A stretch of DNA of 64,000 nucleotides, taken from Bacillus sp. RO3. Its GTDB lineage: Bacteria; Bacillota; Bacilli; Bacillales; Bacillaceae_B. Positions within the stretch are counted from its first letter, which is position 1; the number at the start of each line of letters is the position of its first letter. Position numbers and translations under genes: made by a program. The notes under the pieces were generated by a model, which was given only the letters and a program-made list of their open reading frames with translations, was not told the origin of the DNA and did not search any database. The stretch spans positions 1 to 64,000 of the forward strand of contig NZ_JAAXCV010000019.1 in assembly GCF_012911895.1 (NCBI RefSeq), given 5' to 3'. Shown piece by piece: positions 48,188 to 57,492 of this stretch.

Positions 48188-51100
48188 CTACCTAACCTTC
48201 ACCTTCCCCCGAACTTCCTCACTCTTCACCAACTCCTTTACGCGCTCATGTATCCGCTCAATCTCACTCCCCGGACTCTTCCACCAATTTCGGCTCCAAA
48301 TTCTCTCAATGGTCCAACCTCTGCTCTCAAGGAATTTCTGACGATAGACGTCACGTTCCTTCGCATTCTGAGAACTGTGATACATCGCCCCATCGCATTC
48401 AACACCCAAGATGTACCTTGATGAATCGTTCGGATGGACGATGGCCATGTCGATTCGGTAGCCTGACATGCCGACTTGGGTGGTGACTTCATAGCCCAGA
48501 TTGCGTAGTTGTTTATGGACTTGTTCTTCAAATGGTGAGTCGAAGTGAAGCTCTTGTGATTTGACATGAGTATTCACGTTTTCGTTCACTTCATGGATGA
48601 CGGAATCAATTTGTTCCAGTTTTGAGTTCGCGACTGCTTTCGCATATTTCAGGTACGATTTAAACAGTTTAGGTCCCATTTCAGCGGCGTTGGTCACATT
48701 GAGTTCTTCCGGTTCGATGCTGGAAACGACGATGATACCTTCTTTTGCCCTGGTAATGGCCACATTCAATCGGTTTTCTCCGCCTTTTTGATTCAATGAT
48801 CCAAAGCGGTTGTAGATTTTGCCTTCTTCGTTTTTCGCATAGCCGATCGAGAAGAGGATGATATCCCGTTCATCCCCCTGGACGTTTTCGATGTTCTTTA
48901 CAAACACTCTTTCGTCCAGTTCCTGTGACATGACTTGCTGATAGGCGGCATTGAATTCTTCGTCTTCCCCTGCCGTCTTGTCAATGATGTCCATGATCTT
49001 CGTTTGCTGCTTGGCGTTAAATGTGATGATCCCGACGGATTTACCTGGTTGGTTGATCAGGAGATCTTTCAAGATAGCCACAACTTCTATCGCTTCCACT
49101 TCATTGGATTGGTTGATCCATCTGCCCTCTGCCTTTTTCCACTGAATGGCAGGCGGGTTCTTAAACGGAATGACATTCGGTGCAATTTGGACATGACCGT
49201 TATAGAAGGCATGGTTGGAGAAGTTGATCAATTCTTCATATTTTGAACGGTAGTGCCACTGCAGAATCTTTTCCGGGAACCTTCTTTTGGCCAAGTTCAA
49301 TAGGCTGACGGATTCATCCGTCTCGTACTCGACTTCTTCTTCATCATCGTTCTGAACGCTTCCTTGGAAAGTCGTCATTGGTGGAAGCTGTTTCTCATCC
49401 CCTGCTACAACGAGCTGTTTGGCACGATACACAGATGGAATGCCATTCTCGACTGTACACTGAGACGCTTCATCAAAGATGACTAAGTCAAACAATCCTT
49501 CTTCCAGAGGAAAAATAGATGACACAATCTCTGGGGAAGCTAACCAGACCGGCAGAATATCCACTAGGCCATTCGCGGCGAATTCGTTCACCAGTTTTCT
49601 TACGGACCAGATCATCCGTTTCTTCCCGACTTGATGTTTCAGTTCCTTCACTTTCCTCGGATGAGTGGATTGTGCAAAGTCCACATTCTTTGTCAAAGTA
49701 TGAATGAGGAATTGGGTTGCGACTGCTCGTCTCTGTTCAATAAGTGTCGAGAACGACTCTCTGATTCTGCCAAATTCATTGGTTGAGATCTTCTGTACAT
49801 CCGGATACTTCTTCTCTGTTTCATCGATCCAATGCACATAGGCTGAGTTTCTAAACAAGTCCACCCAGAAATCAGATAATGACAGTTCAGAGAGATTTTC
49901 TTTCTTCTGAAGTTTCAGGATCACTTCCTGAACTTCTTTGTCGCATCTCATCCAATAGTTATCCATCTGCTGCAGTTCTTCAAAATCCCGATGGAAGTAC
50001 TCGACGATTTTATCTAATTCTTTTACTGGGATATCTCCCTCTGAAATCCTTGTCTTAAACGAATCGATTTTTTCATCCTTCAAGTACTTACGGAGCTTCT
50101 CCACTTCATCCGACATGGCTTTGGTTTCAACACCCAGCTTGTGCATCGTCATCAGTGCCTCTTTAATTTTCAGCCACTCAGTCGAATTCGTTCCTTTAAA
50201 TTTCTCCCCGTCCAACAGCTCGTCAATGATGGACTTACCGGAGAAGGACGTCCACCACCAGAGGCGCAATCCTTGGAGGGTCCGCTTGTTTTGATCATCC
50301 AGATCTGGATACACTTTGTCTAATTTATTCTCGATCATCCACGTGTACGCTGGAGTGATTTTCTCATGCTCAAGCGATTCGAGATAACTTACAGACTTTC
50401 TTGCCTTCGCTATCACCCCGTCCAATAGTTCAATGGCCCGGAGCTTTTCTTTCATATCCATACTGGCGAAACTTTTACGCTCCTTGAGGTGGTAGTCATC
50501 ATCCCCAAATCGTTCAAACCACTCAGCATAGGTGTAAATATTCTCCGAAAAATCATCCAACTTCTCTTTATCCAAAATTGGCATGATCCCGTTTAAATCA
50601 ATCATTTGAGTCGTTTCTTCGACGGAGTTGGCCAGACCATACAAGTCGTATAAGCGCAGTCCAAATGCCTGTCTTTCATATAGAGCTTTAGAGATGCCAT
50701 TGAGCAGATCTTCCTGGCTCTGAAGCTTTGAAGAAGTTGACTTTAATGAACTGATGGCTTCTTCATAGGTGATTTCATTCTGCTCAAGGACAGATGATAA
50801 TTTGGCATAGAGTTTCTTACGATCCTGCTTTTCATCATGAACCAACGCCACATGATTACTTAGACCCAGACCGTCTAGCCTTTGATATACTACATCCAAT
50901 GCAGCACGCTTTTCACAGACGACAAGGATTTTCTTCTGTCTCTGGAGAGCATCTGTGATTAGATTGACGATAACCTGGGACTTACCTGTTCCAGGAGGTC
51001 CATGAACGACCAGACCTTTTCGGTATCTCGCTTCTTTTAAAATCTCCTCTTGAGATCCATCGGCCTGGAGAAGATTTAAGATCGAAACATCGTTATCCAG

Positions 51101-51943
51101 CTCTTTAATATCTTCTCTATCACCCTCTTCAACTTGATTCGCCTCAGGATTAATCAGTTCACCTGCAAGGGATAAACCGTTCCCGTCTCCCGACTTCTCT
51201 ATCAGCAAATCATAGTCCTTTACCAAAGCGGTACTGCCTTGAGGGAAATGCCCAACAATGGCGTTTTCAGTAAGAGCTAAATTGGCCACCTCAGGAATGT
51301 CCTCTGTCTTATATTGAGCTAATTTCGTCATCCCCTTTGGTGAAAACGAAATATCCAAATCGTATTCTTTCAGAAAACTCAACCAGCCCTCATAATCGAA
51401 GGTAGTAGCTAACTCAGACGCCTTATCAAAAAAATCGTCAGTAAAGGTTAAGTTATTGTATTTCTTAAAAGCTAAGAATAACGTCCGATTAATCTGAGGC
51501 TCCCCCTCATCCAAACGAAGCAGCCACTTCTGGCTATTCACATTATTCCGTTCAAGCCTCACAGGATATAAGAATAGCGGAGCTTGAAAGAACGTACCAT
51601 CCTGCAGCGTACCCGATAAAAATGGGAAGCCTAAATAAAGATCATGAATCCCCTTTTCCTCTTCAATACTCTTCATATTCCTCGTCAAATCCGTCAGCTT
51701 CTTAGAAAGCACCATCGAATCATCATTGTCCATCGAAGGCTTCAGAATCGTAAGCTCTGACTTTGATTGCTTCACGATTTTCTCCACTAACTTTGTACTA
51801 ACCTTTTCCTCTTTCTCACCCAGCTTATCAAGCTCCGTCAAATCGAAGCTCCACTTATTGTGCAGCTTCAACAGCCTTACAGACCTATTTCTCTTATTTA
51901 TGTTGTTCAACTTATCCCGCATGTGTATTAATTGGTCTTTCAC
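48188..51943 (-). CDS. DUF4011-helicase-Vsr-like protein (Hhe-type defence)
   Basis: About 1251 residues from GTG 51943 (AAAGAGG eight bases upstream). The N-terminal 260 residues are DUF4011-like. An SF1 helicase follows: P-loop GPPGTGKS at 315-322, VIFDEASQCTVENGIP, GDEKQLPPMT, LQWHYRSKYEELI, NVQGDERDIILFSIGYA and NVAITRAKE. The C-terminal 100 residues are a Vsr/MTES_1575-like nuclease (SGYRIDMAIVHP, LGVECDGAMYHSS, GWTIERIWSRNW). This domain order matches the single-gene Hhe defence system as I recall it from Gao et al. 2020. All key motifs are intact. Confidence 0.85.
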   Translation of the reverse strand: MKDQLIHMRDKLNNINKRNRSVRLLKLHNKWSFDLTELDKLGEKEEKVSTKLVEKIVKQSKSELTILKPSMDNDDSMVLSKKLTDLTRNMKSIEEEKGIHDLYLGFPFLSGTLQDGTFFQAPLFLYPVRLERNNVNSQKWLLRLDEGEPQINRTLFLAFKKYNNLTFTDDFFDKASELATTFDYEGWLSFLKEYDLDISFSPKGMTKLAQYKTEDIPEVANLALTENAIVGHFPQGSTALVKDYDLLIEKSGDGNGLSLAGELINPEANQVEEGDREDIKELDNDVSILNLLQADGSQEEILKEARYRKGLVVHGPPGTGKSQVIVNLITDALQRQKKILVVCEKRAALDVVYQRLDGLGLSNHVALVHDEKQDRKKLYAKLSSVLEQNEITYEEAISSLKSTSSKLQSQEDLLNGISKALYERQAFGLRLYDLYGLANSVEETTQMIDLNGIMPILDKEKLDDFSENIYTYAEWFERFGDDDYHLKERKSFASMDMKEKLRAIELLDGVIAKARKSVSYLESLEHEKITPAYTWMIENKLDKVYPDLDDQNKRTLQGLRLWWWTSFSGKSIIDELLDGEKFKGTNSTEWLKIKEALMTMHKLGVETKAMSDEVEKLRKYLKDEKIDSFKTRISEGDIPVKELDKIVEYFHRDFEELQQMDNYWMRCDKEVQEVILKLQKKENLSELSLSDFWVDLFRNSAYVHWIDETEKKYPDVQKISTNEFGRIRESFSTLIEQRRAVATQFLIHTLTKNVDFAQSTHPRKVKELKHQVGKKRMIWSVRKLVNEFAANGLVDILPVWLASPEIVSSIFPLEEGLFDLVIFDEASQCTVENGIPSVYRAKQLVVAGDEKQLPPMTTFQGSVQNDDEEEVEYETDESVSLLNLAKRRFPEKILQWHYRSKYEELINFSNHAFYNGHVQIAPNVIPFKNPPAIQWKKAEGRWINQSNEVEAIEVVAILKDLLINQPGKSVGIITFNAKQQTKIMDIIDKTAGEDEEFNAAYQQVMSQELDERVFVKNIENVQGDERDIILFSIGYAKNEEGKIYNRFGSLNQKGGENRLNVAITRAKEGIIVVSSIEPEELNVTNAAEMGPKLFKSYLKYAKAVANSKLEQIDSVIHEVNENVNTHVKSQELHFDSPFEEQVHKQLRNLGYEVTTQVGMSGYRIDMAIVHPNDSSRYILGVECDGAMYHSSQNAKERDVYRQKFLESRGWTIERIWSRNWWKSPGSEIERIHERVKELVKSEEVRGKVKVR

Positions 51944-52180
51944 TTTTATAACCTCTTTCTGGTACAAGTACTTCTTACAATATGATGTCTTGACAAAAAA
52001 AGAAGAGCTGGTTAGCTCTTTGTTGTTACATGTATGTAATATTTCTTCATAATTATAACAAATTAAGGGGGTTGTTTTATATGAAGTTGTTGAAAACAAT
52101 TATTTTCCAACAACCCGAATATACTATCTCCCCTTACGATTTTCTCATCCTCAGACAATAATTATAAAGGTTTGCACTCC

Positions 52181-52206
52181 ACATGTGTAATAATATGGTA
52201 AAATAT
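52181..52206 (+). promoter_or_regulatory. Shared promoter-proximal motif, copy 2
   Basis: CATGTGTAATAATATGGTAA followed by AATATT lies about 40 bases upstream of the T5orf172 gene. It matches the copies near 40363 and 55055. Confidence 0.45.
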
Positions 52207-52240
52207 TCACAAAAGCCCTACTTACAACCGAGGTGTCCCA

Positions 52241-52912
52241 ATGCTAAAACAACTACTCTCCAAACTACTACCGTCCAAAGATGAAACTAAATCTACCAAA
52301 CCGGAAATCATCGTTCAAACCAAAAAGGTATTCCTATACGAAACGGACCGATCCAAGCTCGAAAACATAGTTCAGTCCTCCGCTCCTAATGGTTCACATC
52401 CAGGATATGTGTACATCATTCAAGAACATATGAATGGCTGGTTCAAAATAGGCAGCTCTACTACCATTGATAAAAGCCTGGATGTATTCAATGTGAAGCT
52501 GCCTTTTGATTATCACCTGGTGCATCTGATTAAATCCGGTGATGTTCCGTCGACAGAGGAAGCATTCCATGACTACTTCGCTTCAAAACAGTTACAGGGT
52601 GAATGGTATGATTTCTCAAGTGAAGACGTTGCTTGGATTAAAAGTGGTACGTATACTCCTGCGATTGCAGGCACGATCGGCACTCACTCTCAACTGAGTA
52701 ATGAGCAGCCTTTAACACCGAAACAATTGGATTACGCGAAATCGATGATTAAAAGATTAGGATCTTCTTATTCCCTTGCAGTTGCAGAATCTGCTCTAAC
52801 CCAAATGGACTTGAAGCGACTGTCGGTCTATTTCCGCTTTAAGAATCAAGGGGCATTGAAGAATCTTGTTGAATCTGGCGTCATTAAGAAGAAAGAGCCC
52901 GTTAACCGCTAA
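52241..52912 (+). CDS. T5orf172 / GIY-YIG-like domain protein
   Basis: Protein of 223 residues. GYVYIIQEHMNGWFKIGSST and DYHLVHLIKSGDVPSTEEAF match the T5orf172 family, a GIY-YIG-related domain found with nucleases and helix-turn-helix proteins in phages and defence islands. The last 70 residues (LTPKQLDYAKSMIKRLGSSY...) resemble a tail segment with a helix-hairpin pattern. GAGGTG lies five bases before the ATG. It is the only plus-strand gene between two minus-strand helicase-nuclease genes and has its own terminator. Confidence 0.8.
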   Translation: MLKQLLSKLLPSKDETKSTKPEIIVQTKKVFLYETDRSKLENIVQSSAPNGSHPGYVYIIQEHMNGWFKIGSSTTIDKSLDVFNVKLPFDYHLVHLIKSGDVPSTEEAFHDYFASKQLQGEWYDFSSEDVAWIKSGTYTPAIAGTIGTHSQLSNEQPLTPKQLDYAKSMIKRLGSSYSLAVAESALTQMDLKRLSVYFRFKNQGALKNLVESGVIKKKEPVNR

Positions 52913-52920
52913 GGATATGA

Positions 52921-52954
52921 AAAAGGTATGAACAGATGTCTGCTCATACCTTTT
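52921..52954. terminator. Bidirectional terminator
   Basis: AAAAGGTATGA pairs perfectly with TCATACCTTTT around CAGATGTCTGC between convergent genes. A- and T-rich flanks allow use on both strands. Confidence 0.85.
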
Positions 52955-52961
52955 CTTTATA

Positions 52962-54878
52962 TCATCCACTTTTCTCACTAGTAGTCATTTGTTCTTTTCT
53001 ATCGACGAGGCATTGATCAAAGTAACGAGTAAATTCCGATTCCCCAGAATAAGATAGACATAAATATTCCTTCGCCCTAGTCATACCGATGTACAGAAGG
53101 GAGACCTCCCTTTCTATGTCTTCTTCCAGCGCAAAGGGCATGTTATCCACATTCACAATGAAGACGGCTTGAAAGTCGAGTCCCTTGCTGCTGTCAATGG
53201 TACTGATCTTTACACGGTTGTCATCCTTTTCGAAGCTCCGCTTGGATTCACTGTTCTCCGTTAACCAGAAATACTCGATATCTTCTTTTTGGAGTTCTCT
53301 TTTTAGCGTATCGATGTAGCTTGTGCTAAACGATTTCTTGACTCGATAGAGAATGAGCATTTCCGAGAACGGCACATGCTTTTCTTCGTTCAGTTTTTTG
53401 ATTTGCCTTGCTACAATTCTTGCTTCCTGATGGAAGTGATCTGTCTTGATGATAGCAGGCTCGATCCCTTTTCTCCGTGTGCTTTGAGGAGCGATAATTT
53501 CACCTTCGAATTCCCTCGTTACGACTTTATTCTTTAATGAGGAGTGCGTCTTGTAGAAATCCCATGCGAACTTTACCACTTGGGCAGTATTTCGATAATT
53601 GATGCTTAACACTTTCGATCTTCCTTGGAAGCTGAGACCCATGTCCTGCAGGTAACTTCTTTTCCGTTTATAGATAGACTGAGCTCGGTCCTCTACTAGT
53701 AGAAGAGATTTGGTTTCTGGGTTAAGAAGACTGGACACTAGCTCAAACCAGGAAGATTCAAAGTCCTGTCCCTCATCAATCAGGATCGCATCATATGTAG
53801 GAAGAATCGCTTCCCCGTTTTTAATCTTCTCGAGGACGGTAGGCAGTTCTTTTTCCTTGATCTTTAGATCATTTTTAAGCCAAGAATGGAAGTTCCGAAC
53901 GGAAATATGATGTTTTTTCTCTTTTACTTGGTCAGAGCCGGAAAAATCAAAGTCAAAGAGATTATCAGGTTCATTCATCATATGATAAACAATCTGTTCA
54001 ATGTTGCGGGCAAGGGATATATTGTAGCAGAGAATCAGGATCTTCCAGTCCGGCTGCTCTTTTGCGAGTAATTTAGCTCTGCTCGCAAGAATGAGCGTCT
54101 TCCCGCTCCCTGCTACTCCCCGTATTAGCCGATTCTTATCCCCAATCTGCTTAGCCAGGTTTTCCTGATGCAGATCCATTGCTTTAACGTCATGTAACGA
54201 AAGCAACAGTTGATCCTGGTAAGGGACAGGCTGCTTGAATTCCGCACTGATCCGCACTTCCGGGAACAAGTGATAACGGATCGCGTCCATTTCTTCTTTC
54301 GTCAGCGGTTCTTGTAATCGGTACGGAATCGTAAACATATTTACGATCTTCTCGATCAGGTTCTCTTCTGAGAATCCATCTTTCTCTGGATCAATCTCAT
54401 CCCTAGTCAAACAGAATGAGGGTTCCACCACCGCATACAACCCATTTTCGATAAAATCCTTCTGATGTAAGCGGGTAAACACCGTCCCAAATCCATACGG
54501 AAACTTCAACTGAAATTGATATCTCCCCTCCAACTGGACGAGATTCTTATCTTTCTTCAACACATCCGCAATATGAAACACATAATCCCGGGCCTGCTTC
54601 AAAGGATTCTTCGTCTTCCTCTGCTCACCCGAAGACGTATGTAAAATCCATTCATCATGATTCAACTGAAACAACGTATTCTTTGTATAATCCTTTACCT
54701 CTAACACAACCAAACCCAAGTCAGGTCCAATAATGACAAAGTCCGGACGCTTCCCATGGATCTCAGGTTCATAATACACAATATAATCATCTGGCAAATA
54801 TGTCTTCAACGTACGAAACAGCAACCTCTCCCCAGCCGTAGCCGACGATCGGATCGTTTCTGGTATGGTGTAAGCCAT
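52962..54878 (-). CDS. NERD-domain SF1 helicase
   Basis: Protein of 638 residues. The N-terminal NERD nuclease-related domain shows RPDFVIIGPDLGLVVLEVKD with Asp46 and Glu60-Val-Lys62. The helicase part has GVAGSGKT at 254-261, ILIDEGQDFESSW, VEDRAQSIYKRKRSYL, SINYRNTAQVVKFAW, STIDSSKGLDFQAVFIVN and IGMTRAKEYL. The domain order NERD-UvrD-like is common in islands. It is the last minus-strand gene of the defence block, and its promoter region (54879-55085) is AT-rich. Confidence 0.88.
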   Translation of the reverse strand: MAYTIPETIRSSATAGERLLFRTLKTYLPDDYIVYYEPEIHGKRPDFVIIGPDLGLVVLEVKDYTKNTLFQLNHDEWILHTSSGEQRKTKNPLKQARDYVFHIADVLKKDKNLVQLEGRYQFQLKFPYGFGTVFTRLHQKDFIENGLYAVVEPSFCLTRDEIDPEKDGFSEENLIEKIVNMFTIPYRLQEPLTKEEMDAIRYHLFPEVRISAEFKQPVPYQDQLLLSLHDVKAMDLHQENLAKQIGDKNRLIRGVAGSGKTLILASRAKLLAKEQPDWKILILCYNISLARNIEQIVYHMMNEPDNLFDFDFSGSDQVKEKKHHISVRNFHSWLKNDLKIKEKELPTVLEKIKNGEAILPTYDAILIDEGQDFESSWFELVSSLLNPETKSLLLVEDRAQSIYKRKRSYLQDMGLSFQGRSKVLSINYRNTAQVVKFAWDFYKTHSSLKNKVVTREFEGEIIAPQSTRRKGIEPAIIKTDHFHQEARIVARQIKKLNEEKHVPFSEMLILYRVKKSFSTSYIDTLKRELQKEDIEYFWLTENSESKRSFEKDDNRVKISTIDSSKGLDFQAVFIVNVDNMPFALEEDIEREVSLLYIGMTRAKEYLCLSYSGESEFTRYFDQCLVDRKEQMTTSEKSG

Positions 54879-55054
54879 GTGAACACTCCAACTATTTTTG
54901 ATAGTTTACATTACACTACAAAAGTTGTGATATTTTTACAATTAATGGTGTAGAAAGGATTACATTTATACTTAGTTGAAAGACATAGATTCATTTTCCA
55001 TTCCAAAGTTATTTGAAACTTGGGCTGAACCTCCTATTCCTTACGCGCAGAGAC

Positions 55055-55076
55055 ATGTAATATTATGGTAAAATAT
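55055..55076 (+). promoter_or_regulatory. Shared promoter-proximal motif, copy 3
   Basis: CATGTAATATTATGGTAAAA followed by TATAC lies directly before the truncated paralogue fragment at 55086. It matches copies at 40363 and 52181. Confidence 0.45.
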
Positions 55077-55085
55077 ACTTAAGAT

Positions 55086-55367
55086 CTAATTCCACCCTAC
55101 CCGTTATTTAATGAGATTCATAACAAAACCATCGAGATCTACGTCATCAAGCAGGCCGCGGTCGATTACCTGGTATCATCCATTAATACCAATACCTATC
55201 ATCCTGAAATACTCTCTACATATATAGAAGAAAGTAACCTAAAAATGAGTGAGCTGCGCCCTCTCATGATAGAAGGATTACAAAGGGCCGACTTGCGATA
55301 CGAGGTGAATCAGGACGGTACGCTGACGTATTGGCTGAAGGATCATTATTCTCGGACGTTGGAATAA
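55086..55367 (+). pseudogene. 3' fragment of a paralogue of the 40.4-kb membrane gene
   Basis: The frame lacks an initiation codon and encodes about 93 residues (IHNKTIEIYVIKQAAVDYLV..., LSTYIEESNLKMSELRPLMI, ADLRYEVNQDGTLTYWLKDH) that align end to end with the C-terminal half of the 40426-41089 protein. One stretch of 32 bases is identical between them. The membrane anchor half is missing. A promoter-like motif is retained upstream. It is a decayed duplicate. Confidence 0.8.
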
Positions 55368-55414
55368 AGGAATGAAGAGTGTGAGATACATATTTTCAAA
55401 AAGGAGTGTTCGAC

Positions 55415-55531
55415 ATGGAAATGAAATATACCGGCATTCAACTTTCCTGCATGGACATTCTGACCTTTTGCTTTGTCAAAGGAGTGGAAGAAGCAGCAAG
55501 GTTATTTCTGATGGATCGTTTGATTTCATGA
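55415..55531 (+). CDS. Mini-protein, 38 residues
   Basis: ATG 55415 is preceded by AAGGAGTG with eight-base spacing. The product (MEMKYTGIQLSCMDILTFCF..., ending LFLMDRLIS) is amphipathic. Its stop overlaps the ATG of the next mini-protein (ATGA), so the two are translationally coupled. The pair lies directly upstream of the GNAT gene. Unrecognised; possibly regulatory or membrane-associated. Confidence 0.5.
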   Translation: MEMKYTGIQLSCMDILTFCFVKGVEEAARLFLMDRLIS

Positions 55532-55620
55532 GTTGGTATATATATGGATTAATCTTCATCGTGTTCACGGTGGGGATGGTGATGTTCGTGAAAGGCTTGG
55601 AGAAAGAGGGGGAGAGATAA
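55528..55620 (+). CDS. Mini membrane protein, 30 residues
   Basis: ATG 55528 overlaps the preceding stop. The product is one transmembrane helix (YIYGLIFIVFTVGMVMFV) with a charged tail (KGLEKEGER). It ends at 55620 immediately before the GNAT ATG at 55621, and the GGGGGAGAG encoded by its last codons is the GNAT ribosome binding site. Three-gene coupling is therefore visible in the sequence. Confidence 0.55.
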   Translation: MSWYIYGLIFIVFTVGMVMFVKGLEKEGER

Positions 55621-56535
55621 ATGAGTATGCAAGTGCAAGCGTTGAATAAAACGATTGAATTGAAAGATGGGTTGAGATTAATGTATCAAGAACCCAGCGA
55701 ATTCGTTCGGTATTATTCCATTTATTATGGACAGAAGTATGCAGACTACTACTTCAGAAGATCTACGGCGGCGTTAATCGAAATCGCCGCTATTTTCGAC
55801 TGCGGCTATTTTATCATGAAAGGGGAAACCGTCATTGGCGGTGTCTTCCTAAAACCGAATTTCATGTCGGATTTATTTGTTGTGCCACCCTTTAAGGATT
55901 ATGAAGGGCTGGTTCGCACGCTTTTAAACCATTTAAAGAAGATATCGAAGACTGAAGAGAAAATTCTCATCAGAGAAGTGGTAGAAGAACACGTGGCAGC
56001 GTACCAACGTAACGGATGCCGAATTGGAGAAGTGAACTACTGGATGATCCGCCCGACGCAATCAATGGAGGCCATGCTTCCTGAAGGGTATCGATCAAGA
56101 CCGGTTTCCTGTGAAGACACCAATGGTATTGCAAGCTTACTGGTGAAAGCCTATAAAGCGAACCCGGCTTATCAACAAATCGGGGCCAAAGAGGATTATA
56201 TTCACCATGTAGAGGAATTCATAGAAAAATATCAAACCCATCCCATCATGGATGAGTGCTCAAGAGTCATCGTCGATCAGAGCGGGAACATTGTGGGTGT
56301 CTGCCTCCACATGGAATTTGAAGGCTACCCCCTCATCATGAGCTTGGCCGTACACCCTGACCATCAGCAGAAAGGGCTTGGGCGATACTTGTTAACCCAT
56401 TCCATACACATATCAAGTAAAGAGTACCCCGCTACCCGCTTGGCTGTCATCAAAGACAATTCAGCGATAAAGCTATATGAGGACCTTGGATTTATCCGGA
56501 ATCAATCGATTACGGATATGTATGTAGGAGGATGA
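55621..56535 (+). CDS. GNAT-family acetyltransferase, two GNAT-like halves
   Basis: Protein of 304 residues. The C-terminal half has a full GNAT acetyl-CoA site (LIMSLAVHPDHQQKGLGRYL, then NSAIKLYEDLGFI). The N-terminal half resembles a degenerate GNAT fold (GYFIMKGETVIGGVFLKPNF) without the pyrophosphate loop, perhaps for substrate binding or dimer-like packing. The substrate is unknown. It is preceded by two coupled mini-genes and followed 40 bases later by a hydrolase gene. Confidence 0.85.
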   Translation: MSMQVQALNKTIELKDGLRLMYQEPSEFVRYYSIYYGQKYADYYFRRSTAALIEIAAIFDCGYFIMKGETVIGGVFLKPNFMSDLFVVPPFKDYEGLVRTLLNHLKKISKTEEKILIREVVEEHVAAYQRNGCRIGEVNYWMIRPTQSMEAMLPEGYRSRPVSCEDTNGIASLLVKAYKANPAYQQIGAKEDYIHHVEEFIEKYQTHPIMDECSRVIVDQSGNIVGVCLHMEFEGYPLIMSLAVHPDHQQKGLGRYLLTHSIHISSKEYPATRLAVIKDNSAIKLYEDLGFIRNQSITDMYVGG

Positions 56536-56575
56536 AGTAGACACGAGGAAACTACTAATGTAAAGGACGGTTGGA

Positions 56576-57394
56576 ATGAACAAACATCTCACACTAAACG
56601 GTCAATCAATCTATGTAAAACAGTTCGGAAGCGGAGAACCGATCGTGTTCCTCCACGGCGGTCCCGGGGGCAGCCACGAGTTCTTTCTCCCCTTTGCAGA
56701 AAGGCTCGCTGAAGACTATACCGTCATCCTCTATGATCAGTGTGGATGCGGGCTTTCGGAGAAGGTGGAAGGAAATGCGTATTCGATTCAGAATGAAGTA
56801 GAGACCCTGGAAGCACTGAGGCAAGCATTAGGTCTCCATCACATGCATCTTTTCGGTGAATCATGGGGCAGCATGCTGGCACTATCCTATGCCGCCACCT
56901 ACCCCGACCATGTAGACAAACTGATGCTAACCGCTGCCATCGGACTCACCAACAGCGCATACACCTCGTTTAAAACCGAACTATTGAAGAAGCTCGGCAC
57001 CTTGGAGAAACTAAGATTCCTCACCAATGGCCTGTTACATACAGTCGGCATCAACCGCACCAAGCAGATCCTCGACCTTCTGGACCCTTACTACGTGTAC
57101 TCGAAAGACACGTTAGTTACGAAGAAACACATCCCCTTTAATCATGTGGTCCTAAGCACCATCTCGAAGGAGATCGAGAAATCATACAACCTGGTACCAC
57201 ATACCAACACGTTAAGCACCATTCCCATCATGATCGCCCAAGGCTCACATGACATCCGCACCCCGCAGCAGATAAAGGAGCTATTTTATCCACACCTCCC
57301 CCATGTGGAGGTGGTCGAAATAAACGAAAGCGGCCATTGGACGACCCTGGAGCAGCCTGAGGAAATGGTGAGGCTGATGAGGAGATTTTTTTAG
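56576..57394 (+). CDS. Alpha/beta hydrolase, proline iminopeptidase-like
   Basis: Protein of 272 residues. It has the oxyanion HGGPGGSHEF, the DQCGCGLSE loop, the nucleophile Ser96 in GESWG, a late Asp in QGSHDIRTP and the catalytic His in ESGHWTTLEQP. The HGGPGG and GESWG pattern is typical of proline iminopeptidase-like hydrolases, but the cap is short and the substrate is not certain. AAAGGACGG precedes the ATG. It probably shares transcription with the GNAT gene and ends in a strong terminator. Confidence 0.88.
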   Translation: MNKHLTLNGQSIYVKQFGSGEPIVFLHGGPGGSHEFFLPFAERLAEDYTVILYDQCGCGLSEKVEGNAYSIQNEVETLEALRQALGLHHMHLFGESWGSMLALSYAATYPDHVDKLMLTAAIGLTNSAYTSFKTELLKKLGTLEKLRFLTNGLLHTVGINRTKQILDLLDPYYVYSKDTLVTKKHIPFNHVVLSTISKEIEKSYNLVPHTNTLSTIPIMIAQGSHDIRTPQQIKELFYPHLPHVEVVEINESGHWTTLEQPEEMVRLMRRFF

Positions 57395-57424
57395 AAGGCT
57401 GTGGTTCATACGTAATATCAAACT

Positions 57425-57469
57425 GACCGGGTGTCTGTCCTCTCGTTCTTCTGAGGCAGACACCCGGTC
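57425..57469 (+). terminator. Strong hairpin terminator
   Basis: GACCGGGTGTCTG pairs perfectly with CAGACACCCGGTC around a 19-base loop and is followed by TCGTTT. It serves the hydrolase gene and possibly the convergent LOR gene. Confidence 0.75.
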
Positions 57470-57492
57470 TCGTTTATCATCACACATTTCGC

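Noticed and set aside
48161..48791. Plus-strand and alternative minus-strand ORFs
   Set aside because: They are shadows of the DUF4011-helicase-Vsr gene.
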